Below are positions 18,059 to 26,755 of a DNA stretch of 64,000 nt, one piece after another; position 1 is the first letter of the stretch, and each line of letters starts with the position of its first letter. Source of the stretch: Pseudoalteromonas luteoviolacea NCIMB 1942. GTDB taxonomy: Bacteria > Pseudomonadota > Gammaproteobacteria > Enterobacterales > Alteromonadaceae. The DNA lies in contig NZ_AUXT01000197.1 in NCBI RefSeq assembly GCF_001625595.1, positions 1-64,000 of the forward strand, read 5' to 3'. The position numbers and the translations under genes were made by a program. The notes beneath the pieces are model-generated. The model was not told where the DNA came from. It saw nothing but the letters and a program-made list of their open reading frames with translations, and did no database searches.

Positions 18059-18127
18059 ATGCTGCAATAAAACTTAATGTGGTTCGGTCTACACTGTATG
18101 AATATCCAAAAAAGTGTAGATGTCCCT

Positions 18128-18817
18128 ATGATTAAAAATATCCAATCTATTTATCAAACTAGCATAGAAAAAACTGAAATAATGAGTGGCCTTGCTCCTT
18201 TATTGCTTAGGCTAATCATTGCGCCAGTTATGATTATTGCTGGCTATAACAAACTCAACCTTAGTAAAGAAAACGCCGGCTTTTTCGAAAGCTTTTTGGC
18301 AGATGAAAATGTTGTTGCTTGGTTTGGCAATGCAGATTGGGGACTTGGCTTACCCTTTCCTGATTTACTCGCTTTTTTGGCGGGATGGACGGAGTTTTTG
18401 GGTGGCTGGTTGATATTGTTAGGCTTGTTAACAAGGTTAGTGTCAATCCCGCTTATGGTCACCATGTTTGTTGCGGCCACTCAGGTGCATTGGCACAACG
18501 GCTGGTTTTCAGTTGCCCCAGCAAACCCAGATACCAGCGCCGCACAAGTATTTGCGTGGTTAGGTAGTGATACAGCGCAAAAAAGCCTAGAAAACAGCCT
18601 AGAAGTGGCTGAGCGTTTAGAGCGTATAAAGTCCATTGTGAGTACCCATGGCTTTCCTGAGTATCTATATGAAAAGGGCAACATCGTTGTTTTAAATAAT
18701 GGCATTGAGTTTGCCGCCATCTATTTTGCTATGTTCCTAAGTCTATTTTTTACTGGGGGTGGGCGATTATTCAGCATAGATTACTGGCTATCGCGCAAGT
18801 TAGGCAGCAATGACTGA
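18128..18817 (+). CDS. DoxX-family membrane protein
   Basis: This is a protein of about 229 residues with four hydrophobic segments and the DoxX signatures LLLRLIIAPVMIIAGYNKL near the start and WTEFLGGWLILLGLLTRL in the second segment. A central insertion (about residues 110-180, rich in charged residues, with WHNGWFSVAP) is longer than in short DoxX proteins. DoxX-like proteins are quinone-linked or redox-associated membrane proteins of uncertain role. The start is uncertain: ATGs at 18128 (used here), 18098 and 18182 are in frame and none has a strong RBS. It lies downstream of fadH's terminator and 82 bp before the nitroreductase gene. Confidence 0.8.
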   Translation: MIKNIQSIYQTSIEKTEIMSGLAPLLLRLIIAPVMIIAGYNKLNLSKENAGFFESFLADENVVAWFGNADWGLGLPFPDLLAFLAGWTEFLGGWLILLGLLTRLVSIPLMVTMFVAATQVHWHNGWFSVAPANPDTSAAQVFAWLGSDTAQKSLENSLEVAERLERIKSIVSTHGFPEYLYEKGNIVVLNNGIEFAAIYFAMFLSLFFTGGGRLFSIDYWLSRKLGSND

Positions 18818-18899
18818 AAAATATAAGGGAAAGGACTAAACTTTCCCTTTTAGATCACGTTAGAATAGCCAGTGTTTGTTTATTAGTAAGGAATTTCAA

Positions 18900-19448
18900 A
18901 TGGATGCAATAGAGCTATTGCTGACTCGGCAATCGGATAGCAAATTGTCCTTTCCTGGTCCTAGCGAGTCTCAATTAGAGAACATTAAAAAAGCGGCGCT
19001 GAAAGTGCCTGATCATGGCGGGCTTGCGCCTTGGAAGTTTATTGTTGTAAATGAAGACGCCCGAGATAAGCTCGGAGAGATTTACTACAAAGCCGCTGTT
19101 GAAGAGAATCAGGATGATCGCACCATTTCGCGAGCCAAAGAACTACCTCATCGAGCTCCTATGATGATCATTGCCGTTTCTCCGTATCAAGAACATCCAA
19201 AAGTGCCACGTATCGAGCAAATTGAAAGTGCAGGGTGTGCTTGTTTTGCGATGCAGCAAGCGGCATTCGCTCAGCATCTTTCTGGTGTTTGGAGAACGGG
19301 TTTCTTTGCTCAAAGTGCGACGGTTAAAAGAGAATTAGGACTTAACGAGAAAGATGAAATTGTGGGTTACTTGTATCTAGGGACTCCAACTGTGCAGTGC
19401 ACAAAACCAGTGCGCCACGAACCGTCATCATTTTTCACTGAGCTATAA
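18900..19448 (+). CDS. ydjA: NAD(P)H nitroreductase, YdjA type
   Basis: This is a 182-residue FMN-dependent oxidoreductase, almost the same length as E. coli YdjA (183) and similar along its length. Shared features are MDAIELLLTRQSDSKL at the start, KVPDHGGLAPWKF, RAPMMIIAV, the HPKVPRIEQIESAGCA stretch, and the C-terminal DEIVGYLYLGTP. The family forms small homodimers that bind FMN and reduce nitro compounds or quinones. The physiological substrate is unknown. ATG 18900 has AAGGAA upstream, and the open frame extending to 18876 is not needed. The gap to upp is only 13 bp, so the two are probably co-transcribed. Confidence 0.9.
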   Translation: MDAIELLLTRQSDSKLSFPGPSESQLENIKKAALKVPDHGGLAPWKFIVVNEDARDKLGEIYYKAAVEENQDDRTISRAKELPHRAPMMIIAVSPYQEHPKVPRIEQIESAGCACFAMQQAAFAQHLSGVWRTGFFAQSATVKRELGLNEKDEIVGYLYLGTPTVQCTKPVRHEPSSFFTEL

Positions 19449-19461
19449 ACGAGAGGCTTCT

Positions 19462-20094
19462 ATGGCACTACATGTTGTTGAACATCCATTATTGCAACAC
19501 AAGATTGGTCTTTTACGTGAGCATGGCATATCGACTAAAAAGTTTCGTGAGCTAGTTTCTGAAGTTGGCAACCTACTTACCTATGAGGCGACTAGAGAGT
19601 TGCCTACAGATACAAAGACGATAAAAAGTTGGACGGGCGAAGATTTAGACGTACAAGAAATTAAGGGTAAAAAGATTACGCTTGTGCCTATTTTACGTGC
19701 TGGACTCGGTATGCTTGATGGTGTGATGCAATTGCTTCCCGCTGCTAAAATCAGTGTGGTTGGATTACAGCGCAATGAGAAAACATTAGAGCCTGTGTCG
19801 TACTTTGAAAAATTAGTGGGTAATTTGGAATCGAGGCGAGCGTTGGTTATTGATCCGATGCTGGCAACGGGCGGTTCATTGATTGCTACGATTGACTTGC
19901 TTAAAAAGTCAGGTTGCAAAAGTATCACTGCTATCGTGTTAGTTGCGGCGCCCGAAGGTGTGGAAGCCGTTGAAAAAGCGCACCCTGACGTTGATGTTTA
20001 CACCGCTGCACTTGACAGTCACTTGAATGAGCACGGTTACATTGTGCCTGGTTTAGGTGATGCTGGTGACAAAATTTTTGGTACGCAAGTGTAG
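19462..20094 (+). CDS. upp: Uracil phosphoribosyltransferase
   Basis: This is a 210-residue pyrimidine salvage enzyme that converts uracil and PRPP to UMP. The family length (208-210) fits. Signatures include HPLLQHKIGLLR at the start, the VPILRAGLGMLDG segment, the PRPP-binding loop DPMLATGGSLIATIDLLK, and the uracil-binding C-terminus HGYIVPGLGDAGDKIFGT. The RBS is AGAGG. It sits directly after the nitroreductase gene and ends at a strong bidirectional terminator. No uraA permease is adjacent, whereas in many gammaproteobacteria upp-uraA are paired. Confidence 0.96.
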   Translation: MALHVVEHPLLQHKIGLLREHGISTKKFRELVSEVGNLLTYEATRELPTDTKTIKSWTGEDLDVQEIKGKKITLVPILRAGLGMLDGVMQLLPAAKISVVGLQRNEKTLEPVSYFEKLVGNLESRRALVIDPMLATGGSLIATIDLLKKSGCKSITAIVLVAAPEGVEAVEKAHPDVDVYTAALDSHLNEHGYIVPGLGDAGDKIFGTQV

Positions 20095-20145
20095 CCATTT
20101 AACACAAATTTTTTAAATAAGTTACGCGCTACTATTGTGGATTCT

Positions 20146-20178
20146 AATAGGCTGAAATGAATTTTCAGCCTATTTTTT
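20146..20178. terminator. Bidirectional terminator between upp and the VTT-domain gene
   Basis: It has a 12-bp stem (AATAGGCTGAAA / TTTCAGCCTATT) with a 5-base loop, followed by Ts on the plus strand. It separates two convergent units. Confidence 0.85.
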
Positions 20179-20189
20179 AAATTATTTAC

Positions 20190-20858
20190 TCAGGAAGTTG
20201 TTGCACGAGTCGATTTTGAAGTGGTCTTTTTGAACACCCACCAGCTTGCCCAGAAAAAGCCACTTAACCCAATCGCGGTATATATTGCGGGATTTGGATT
20301 TTCCAATGTGCTTACAGAGCCTGCATACGCGGCAATTATTGCATAGGGAATAGTACTCATTAGCCAACACGTTAAAAATGTTTTAAACGGCATTTTTGTC
20401 ATACCAGCCATACACGCTGAGACTTCAGGTAATATAGGGGATGCGCGAGATAGTAAGATAACAACAGGTCCTCTGATGTTAAAGCTTGATACAGCCAACG
20501 CTTTTTCTGATTCAGTTTTTATCAATTTGTCTATAAGCACATGACCGTAAATGTGACTTATCCAGTACCCTCCCAATCCAGCTAGCAACATACCTATTAT
20601 CGCGCTTAGAGCGCCCATAGTGGGGCCAAGAAAATAACCTGCAAGTATGATAATTGTCAGCGTTGGTACTGCGACGAATAGATCCAGTAGCAGTAGCGCA
20701 ATAACTATAACCGTGACGACATAAGAGTTAAGAGATTGTGCATACGTCAGCCAGCTTTCTATGGCGTCCAGACTGAGTAGGCCACTTGCTTTCAAGGCTA
20801 CGAAGGTACATGCAAAAAAGAATATGAGAACAAACATTAGCTTTAAAATTGGCTTCAT
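20190..20858 (-). CDS. TVP38/TMEM64-type (VTT/SNARE-associated) membrane protein
   Basis: This is a 222-residue inner-membrane protein of the DedA/VTT superfamily. It has a cleavable-looking or anchoring N-terminal segment, then about five hydrophobic segments. The family core is recognisable: VPTLTIIILAGYFLGPTMGA in the first half and LLSRASPILPEVSACMAGMT in the second, with the conserved Arg and Pro. These proteins are linked to membrane lipid handling or small-solute transport, but no reaction is established for this one. It is the last gene of a three-gene minus-strand operon, 13 bp after the DUF2141 gene. Confidence 0.82.
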   Translation of the reverse strand: MKPILKLMFVLIFFFACTFVALKASGLLSLDAIESWLTYAQSLNSYVVTVIVIALLLLDLFVAVPTLTIIILAGYFLGPTMGALSAIIGMLLAGLGGYWISHIYGHVLIDKLIKTESEKALAVSSFNIRGPVVILLSRASPILPEVSACMAGMTKMPFKTFLTCWLMSTIPYAIIAAYAGSVSTLENPNPAIYTAIGLSGFFWASWWVFKKTTSKSTRATTS

Positions 20859-20871
20859 TGTGACCTCTGGC

Positions 20872-21312
20872 TTATGGATATCGAATGGTGATGTCGATTG
20901 AGTTAGTAAGTGTTGCTAGGCTGAGTTTTGCATCTTTAAATTTAGGTGCACCCCGCCAACTAATAGTGACGCCATTAGAGAAACCAAGGCCTTCTGATGG
21001 GATTATGCCAGTCCAGTTTTTAGATGTTTTTCCAGAGTTATCTTCATCGTGCAAAACTTTGATAGCAAACTCAGAATTCGGTACAGAAAAACTGACTTTA
21101 TGTATTGTTAAATCTGGGGGTAAATATAGCGTTTTTATTGCTTTTTCATGGTTAGTGGGAAATCCGTCTTGTCCGAATAACATCACCATTATCTGTCCAG
21201 TTCTTGATGCATCTACACCGTTAATATTTACTTCAATAGTTTTTGCGTACGACATTTGTGACACTATTAATAGCGCTCCAAATACAACCGAATGGAGAAA
21301 TGTACTTTTCAT
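20872..21312 (-). CDS. DUF2141 secreted protein
   Basis: This is a 146-residue protein with a clear signal peptide (about 1-23, ending in SYA) and a single DUF2141 domain. The signature VLHDEDNSGKTSKNWTGI, EGLGFSNG, then a G/P-rich turn (RGAPKFKDAKLSL) is evident. The Asp/Asn-rich loop resembles a calcium-binding loop. Function is unknown, and the family is exported and beta-rich. It is the middle gene of an operon, 2 bp after the SDR gene. The grouping of an SDR, DUF2141 and a membrane or lipid gene recurs in marine bacteria near pigment or lipid genes, so an envelope role is possible. Confidence 0.85.
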   Translation of the reverse strand: MKSTFLHSVVFGALLIVSQMSYAKTIEVNINGVDASRTGQIMVMLFGQDGFPTNHEKAIKTLYLPPDLTIHKVSFSVPNSEFAIKVLHDEDNSGKTSKNWTGIIPSEGLGFSNGVTISWRGAPKFKDAKLSLATLTNSIDITIRYP

Positions 21313-21314
21313 AA

Positions 21315-22049
21315 TTAAGACCTTTTCAAGAGTTTTCTGGCAAGTGGCGGGGTTAAAGTAGTCAAAATCCTCAGTAGCTTAACCTTACCAATGTTATTGA
21401 TTGGGACTTGTTTTTCTAAGCCTTTTATAATCTCAGCTGCGGCTTGTTCTGAACTGAGTTTGGAAGCACCGCGTTCTTGCGTCATTGGTGTGTCGACTAA
21501 TGGCAAAAAAGCTTGAAGCACACTGATATTTGTATGCTCTAATTGGTAGTTCAGGCTTTGCGAAAATATATCCATTGCCGCTTTTGAGGCACAGTAAACC
21601 GCAGAACTTTTTTTGGGCACTAGTGCCAGTCCCGAGTTAATGTTCAAAATAATGGCTTGTTCATTGGCATTCTTCAGGTTTGGTAGGAGTAGGTAAGGCA
21701 GTGAGCAAATAGCATTAAAGTTAACGTTGATTTCTTGTGCTATCGTTTCGTATTTAAAGTTTGTATCTGTGAATGTCTGAGTATTCTGTACTGCGGCGTT
21801 ATTGATTAATACATCAACGACAGGAAATCTCAGCTGAATTTTTTGAACTAAATCCTTGTATTGAGTTGAGTCTGAAAGGTCGGCAGAAAAAACATGTATG
21901 TTTTGGTGAGCGTTGTCTAATTCGGTTAACCTAACTGTGTGGCGGGCAATTACGATTACTGTGTTATTCTCACACATTAAAGCCACTAATTGACGACCAA
22001 CGCCAGAAGTGCCTCCTGTAATTATGATTACTTTATTTCTAAGGTTCAA
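21315..22049 (-). CDS. Short-chain dehydrogenase/reductase
   Basis: This is a 244-residue NAD(P)-dependent oxidoreductase of the classical SDR family. The nucleotide-binding TGGTSGVGRQL motif is at residues 12-22, NNAA (LINNAAVQN) follows, and the catalytic Ser (NINSGLA) and YCASK tetrad are in place. It resembles DltE-type SDRs. The C-terminal basic tail (LARKLLKRS) could be membrane-associating. The substrate is not predictable. It is the first gene of the SDR-DUF2141-VTT operon and diverges from the Crp/Fnr regulator, which may control it. Confidence 0.88.
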   Translation of the reverse strand: MNLRNKVIIITGGTSGVGRQLVALMCENNTVIVIARHTVRLTELDNAHQNIHVFSADLSDSTQYKDLVQKIQLRFPVVDVLINNAAVQNTQTFTDTNFKYETIAQEINVNFNAICSLPYLLLPNLKNANEQAIILNINSGLALVPKKSSAVYCASKAAMDIFSQSLNYQLEHTNISVLQAFLPLVDTPMTQERGASKLSSEQAAAEIIKGLEKQVPINNIGKVKLLRILTTLTPPLARKLLKRS

Positions 22050-22172
22050 AGGTGCGTCTCCGTTTTAAGCTTTGTGCTAATTTAGCGCTTAGTAAAGTGG
22101 AGTAGCATTAACCTATGTTAAAAACTCATAATTTTAATCAGTCTGGGTTTGAGAGGTGACACTTTTAAATTT

Positions 22173-22205
22173 AACCCCAAGTGGGTTGGCCCCAAGAGGG
22201 GTTGG
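22173..22205. repeat. Tandem inverted repeats in the SDR / Crp-Fnr divergent promoter
   Basis: There are two adjacent, similar hairpin-capable units: AACCCCAAGTGGGTTGG (22173-22189) and GCCCCAAGAGGGGTTGG (22189-22205). Each has CCC(C)AAG facing GGG(G)TT. They stand out as GC-rich in an AT-rich intergenic region and could be operator sites for the adjacent regulator. Confidence 0.5.
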
Positions 22206-22261
22206 TTAGTCTTAATTTTCTGATAGTACGTATTTAACATAAAAAATACAGTAGATAAAAA

Positions 22262-22780
22262 ATGGAATTACAAAATTTAATTACAGAGCAGGGCGTACGG
22301 TATCACTTTGAAAAGGGTGCGCGAGTATTTAAGCAAGGTGATGACTGTGAGTATATTTACCTCGTTGAGCATGGCTTGTTAAAAGCCTTTTATGTTACAG
22401 CTAACGGCAAAGAAACCATCAAGTCATTTATCAAACAACATTCAATCATTGGTAGTTTAAACGCAGCGCTTTGCCTTGCACCTTGTACGTTTAGCTTGGA
22501 GGCATTAGATACAAGTGTTTTAATTCGCTTCCCTTTTAGTCAGCTGCTTGATGAAAGTAAAAGATCAATTACTATTTCACAAGAAGTTGTGCAAATACTG
22601 TTGGGCTTAGCACTTAAAAAAGAGCGCAGGGAATTTGAATTGCTGACCTTGTCCGCGACAGAGCGATTTAACAATTTAAGACGCACCGACCCCGAACTAG
22701 TTAAAAAGCTAACTCAAAATGACATTGCCAAATATCTGGGCATCACTCCGGTTGCATTAAGCAGGATTAAGCATCAATGA
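22262..22780 (+). CDS. Crp/Fnr-family transcriptional regulator
   Basis: This is a 172-residue regulator. The cyclic-nucleotide-binding-like fold (about 10-115) is recognisable from KGARVFKQGDDCEYIYLVEHGLLKAFY and the GxxIG-like turn HSIIGSLNAAL. The C-terminal helix-turn-helix TQNDIAKYLGITPVALSRIKHQ ends almost at the terminus, so the protein is about 20-30 residues shorter than Crp but typical of small Crp/Fnr regulators of this subgroup. There are no N-terminal iron-sulfur cysteines. It is divergent from the SDR operon with tandem repeats between them, and it lies 249 bp upstream of the TIR/NRPS-like operon, transcribed in the same direction. It may regulate either, though no symmetric site was seen in front of the latter. 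Confidence 0.85.
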   Translation: MELQNLITEQGVRYHFEKGARVFKQGDDCEYIYLVEHGLLKAFYVTANGKETIKSFIKQHSIIGSLNAALCLAPCTFSLEALDTSVLIRFPFSQLLDESKRSITISQEVVQILLGLALKKERREFELLTLSATERFNNLRRTDPELVKKLTQNDIAKYLGITPVALSRIKHQ

Positions 22781-23029
22781 TGAACTAAACCGTGCGAAAT
22801 GGCATATCGCGTAAGTTTGGTGCATTAATTCGTACATTTACCCCATTCATTTTACTGACCTTTTTTTATATTTGACCCATAGCGACGCAGTTTTGAAATC
22901 GCGGTTAAACGCAGCTGTTCAAGTCGGTCGCTATTTGCTGTGGTTGACTCGCACACAATTTACCTAAGTAGTGGCGCATCAAACCTCAAGCAATGGTTTT
23001 TAGGCATTTACATAATAAAAGGCGTTTGC

Positions 23030-26000
23030 ATGATAGTTTTTCTGGGGGGAACGTGTAACCAGTCTACTTGGCGTAACAAGCTAATTCCTAACTTGGCGGT
23101 GGACTATTTTAATCCAGTAGTAGAGCACTGGGACGAGCAGTGTTACGAGAGAGAGCTTATCGCGCGTGAAACCGCTGATTTTTGTCTATTTGTAATTACC
23201 CCAAAAATAGAAGGGTTGTTTGCGCTCGCCGAAGTTGTCGACACATCATACAAACGCACTGACCGAACAATTTATTGTTACTTAGAAGAAGATGGTGATG
23301 AGAGCTTTACCACCCAACAATTGACGGTGTTGGAGGACATTGGCGATTTAGTTGAAAGAAATGGGGCTGTATGGCTTAAGTCCCTAGACGAAATTGCCGA
23401 CTTTTTTCGCCAAGCAGCACAAATTAGACCTCCTGAGACGGAAAACGATATTTACGATGTATTTATCTCTTACGGCCGAAGGCACAGTAAAGAGTTCGCA
23501 GTCCAGCTCCGACAGTCGCTTATTGATCAGGGTTACAAAGTGTGGCTGGATACTGAAAATATTGCTATCGCAGTTGAATTCCAACAAAAAATAGATGAGG
23601 GGATCCGTTACTCCCATAATTTTTGTTTTATTTTGTCGCCACACTCTGTTAATTCCGAGTATTGCCAACGTGAAATTCAAACAGCACTCAAACTTAATAA
23701 ACGCATCATACCAATCCATCATATGGATATGGGCGCAAGTGAAAGTGATATTCCTGAAAAGTTACAAAAACTAAACTGGATGATGTTTCATTGTCATCGA
23801 ACTTATACCCAAACACTTTCTATGTTGGTCAATGTACTAAACCAACACACAGAATTACTACATCCTCACTGTGAGTTGCTCTTATATGCAGATAAATGGG
23901 TAAGTTCTCTCAAAGGGCATGAAGACTTACTTTATGGTAAAGCGATGCTCAATGCTTGCTGTTGGCTAGCTCAAATTAGGCGTACTAAAGATTTAGAAGT
24001 GTATCCACTCGTTGAGCATACCAGCTTTATTAATGCGTCTCGGCTATATCATCAGGATGACATGTCCGATATTTGCTTGGTGCATCACTCTCGAGATCAA
24101 GCGCGAGTAAACGAACTATGTCACTACCTAATTCAGCAGGGATACGTGACTGTTACAGAAATCTTAGACGACGTAAAAAGTAGCTCATTAGATCAGCTTT
24201 TATACAGGCGGTTAGGCACTGCGACATTTATCGTTGTGCTGGCCAGTGATGGTGCAAATTACACCTCAGCATGGAAATATGTGCGAGAGTATGTGCGTAA
24301 CAACGACAAAGTGAGCTTCACTTTGCTTGAAAACCTCTCTCCTGAAAAAGGGTCTGATTTAGGCCAGATTGTTCGTTTTGATGACAAATCATGCGCGCAG
24401 GCACTATGTGAACTGCTTTTGTATTACCTTGAGCAAGATAAAGAATACCTAACATTACGAAACCGATTATTTTGCAGAGCGGTTCAGTGGGACGAAAGAA
24501 AGAGTAACGGTATTTTATTAACTAATAATGAACTTGTCGATTATCAGCAGTTTCTTGCCATTGCTCAGGCCCGGTCTACGTACGGCGCCCCTAAAATCCT
24601 TATCGATTTCGTTGAACATAGTGCTCAAGCTCTGGAAAAGCGTGTCGACAACTGCGTAGACCTATTTATTTGTGCAGATACAGAAGACAGCCATTTTGCA
24701 TTACGGCTCAAACGCCGCCTGACTGAGTTAGAGAAAACTGTTCATTTCACTGAGGATGACTTCTGCGAAGAAGCTGACATCCAATACAAAGAAATGATTG
24801 CTTCTTCTTGTAGAGTTATCGTTGTTTTACCACGCCATTTATCTGCATACGTTAATAAGTTATTGAGCATTGCCAATGAGTTGGGTAAACCGGTTACCTT
24901 TATTAAGCTAAAGCGTTTTAGGGATGCGAGTTATCACGAGCTTTATATAGAGCATGTTCAATCAGCGTTTGAAGCCGACGAGCTTTTAGAAGTGTCGCTC
25001 ACGCATTTGCTTGCAAAAATTAGCGGAAACACTGAGTACCTAGAGTCTTATCGATACTGGTCGCAAAAGTTCCATTTTTGGAATGAGCAAAAATGTACAG
25101 ATGAATTTTTACTGGGCAATACAGAGTCAATATTGGCAAGCGCTTGGTTAGAGGGTGCGCTGACACACGTCAATGAACCAAAACCAAACAAAAATTTAAT
25201 TTATTTTATAAACCAGAGTAAAACCTTTGTTGAACATGCGAAGAGAAATGAGCGAAAAAATAAAAACCGACTAAAAATATTTTCTGTATTGTCTTTATTT
25301 CTATGTTGTATCTCTTTATTTCTTGGCCTGAATGCGATTAGAGATGGTCGTATTGCAAAGCAGCAAACACTTGCCATTCAACTTAAAAATGCGGCGCTAG
25401 AAAAGAAAACGGAGGAAGCCAATTTATTGGCCGAACAAGCGGAAATAGCACGCCTAAAAGCTCAGGAAAAAACGCTATTAGCGCAGGCTAAAACCGAACT
25501 TGCCAATACGCAGAAGCGAAGAGCAGAGCGAGAGAAAGACAATGCACAAAAGCAAAAAAACCTCGCGCTTGCATTAAAGCGCCAAGCAGAAGAAGCGCAA
25601 CAGGCGGCACTTTTACACCAAAATGAGGCGCAAACACAAGCTGCTAAGGCGCTGCGATTAAAGCAAATTGCTGAAATTGAAGCGTTGATATATCAAGCTC
25701 AAATTCAAAATGAAGGTAAGGAGAGAGTTTCGCTTGCACTCGAAGCGTATCGTCAATTGCTCAGCTTGGATGCTGATGTGAGAAACAACACACTCTATAA
25801 CCTGCTGTATCAAGAAATTAAGCCACAACTTATTTCAATTAAGGCCCACTCTGCACCAGTCGATCACCTCACTTACTCACAATCAGACAGTACTTTGTTT
25901 AGTGTTGATAGAGGTCAGCGTTTGGTTGCGCATCAATTTTATAATCAGTGGCAAGTGACAAAACTGTTTGAATATCAGGTCGATTTCAAAGTTGCCCAAG

Positions 26001-26755
26001 TAAAGTCAGAAAATGGTAGAACATTGCTCCTAAGTGATAGCAATAAAATCTATGAGTTAATCAAACATGGTGAAAAATGGACATTAGTTTCCAATACCAC
26101 AAATATTTCCGTTCAAAAAATTCTACGTATAGAAAAGTTTAAGGTTTGGGTTCAAAGCGGTAGCGACTTAGTTGGCATTGATCAGACAAACACTGATAAA
26201 GAGCGACATTCCTTCACCAAAGCAATTTCGTTATTCGCAAGTAGCGATATGAATTATATCTTCGCCCAAACACAGGAGGATTTGTCCCTTTGGCTGAAAA
26301 GTGACGGAGCTTACAAAGAGGTTTGGCGCGAACCACATGAAGCTCCTATTTCGCATGCCCAGTTTGTTACCAATCGATTGGTAATTGTCGACTCTAAAAG
26401 TGTGTTCAGCAGCTTTATCTTGGGGCGCAATGAGGTGTCTCTTGTTAGGCGAGGTAAAGCACATGAGCACCCAATTTCAGAAGCATTTTATGTTCCCACA
26501 ATGCAGCAAATGATAAGTACTGGGGTCGGTGGCACCGTTAAGTTTTGGCCTTTCGGTGCACACATTTCTAATCGAGCACCAATAGAAGTAAAGCATTCTA
26601 ACTGGGTGTACAGTGCCACTCATGTTGAAAGTGGCGATGGGGCCTTTATTTATTTGGGGACAGATAGTGGTCTGATTGTCCCTTTACCATTAAGTATTAG
26701 ACATTTAGTTACACGCGCAGAAAAGAAAATACAACAAGGAGCAAATGAGTTATGA
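23030..26755 (+). CDS. Membrane-anchored multi-TIR protein: deoxyribosyltransferase-like + 3 TIR-like modules + coiled coil + propeller-like region
   Basis: This is a 1241-residue protein. Residues 1-128 form a nucleoside 2-deoxyribosyltransferase-like domain (PF15891 type): FLGGTCNQSTWR, ADFCLFVITP, and candidate catalytic Glu68 in FALAEVVD. TIR module 1 (about 141-230) has YDVFISYGRR and Glu215 (YCQREIQTAL) at the position of the NADase Glu of SARM1-type TIRs. Two weaker TIR-like folds follow (about 346-435, DICLVHHSRD; about 542-628, VDLFICADTE). Each TIR is followed by a similar helical linker with W and LL positions. One membrane segment (about 749-769) follows Lys/Arg-rich sequence, so the N-terminus should be cytoplasmic. 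A long coiled coil (about 775-890) leads to a WD40-like region (about 935-1241). If the TM is inserted, that region is periplasmic. The ATG at 23030 is preferred (AAAGG, and it starts the domain); an in-frame GTG at 22940 is possible. Its last codons overlap the next gene (ATGA). Confidence 0.82.
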   Translation: MIVFLGGTCNQSTWRNKLIPNLAVDYFNPVVEHWDEQCYERELIARETADFCLFVITPKIEGLFALAEVVDTSYKRTDRTIYCYLEEDGDESFTTQQLTVLEDIGDLVERNGAVWLKSLDEIADFFRQAAQIRPPETENDIYDVFISYGRRHSKEFAVQLRQSLIDQGYKVWLDTENIAIAVEFQQKIDEGIRYSHNFCFILSPHSVNSEYCQREIQTALKLNKRIIPIHHMDMGASESDIPEKLQKLNWMMFHCHRTYTQTLSMLVNVLNQHTELLHPHCELLLYADKWVSSLKGHEDLLYGKAMLNACCWLAQIRRTKDLEVYPLVEHTSFINASRLYHQDDMSDICLVHHSRDQARVNELCHYLIQQGYVTVTEILDDVKSSSLDQLLYRRLGTATFIVVLASDGANYTSAWKYVREYVRNNDKVSFTLLENLSPEKGSDLGQIVRFDDKSCAQALCELLLYYLEQDKEYLTLRNRLFCRAVQWDERKSNGILLTNNELVDYQQFLAIAQARSTYGAPKILIDFVEHSAQALEKRVDNCVDLFICADTEDSHFALRLKRRLTELEKTVHFTEDDFCEEADIQYKEMIASSCRVIVVLPRHLSAYVNKLLSIANELGKPVTFIKLKRFRDASYHELYIEHVQSAFEADELLEVSLTHLLAKISGNTEYLESYRYWSQKFHFWNEQKCTDEFLLGNTESILASAWLEGALTHVNEPKPNKNLIYFINQSKTFVEHAKRNERKNKNRLKIFSVLSLFLCCISLFLGLNAIRDGRIAKQQTLAIQLKNAALEKKTEEANLLAEQAEIARLKAQEKTLLAQAKTELANTQKRRAEREKDNAQKQKNLALALKRQAEEAQQAALLHQNEAQTQAAKALRLKQIAEIEALIYQAQIQNEGKERVSLALEAYRQLLSLDADVRNNTLYNLLYQEIKPQLISIKAHSAPVDHLTYSQSDSTLFSVDRGQRLVAHQFYNQWQVTKLFEYQVDFKVAQVKSENGRTLLLSDSNKIYELIKHGEKWTLVSNTTNISVQKILRIEKFKVWVQSGSDLVGIDQTNTDKERHSFTKAISLFASSDMNYIFAQTQEDLSLWLKSDGAYKEVWREPHEAPISHAQFVTNRLVIVDSKSVFSSFILGRNEVSLVRRGKAHEHPISEAFYVPTMQQMISTGVGGTVKFWPFGAHISNRAPIEVKHSNWVYSATHVESGDGAFIYLGTDSGLIVPLPLSIRHLVTRAEKKIQQGANEL

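Noticed and set aside
22940..23030. GTG start at 22940 for the TIR protein
   Set aside because: It adds 30 residues not matching the domain family; the ATG at 23030 has an RBS and begins exactly at the domain.
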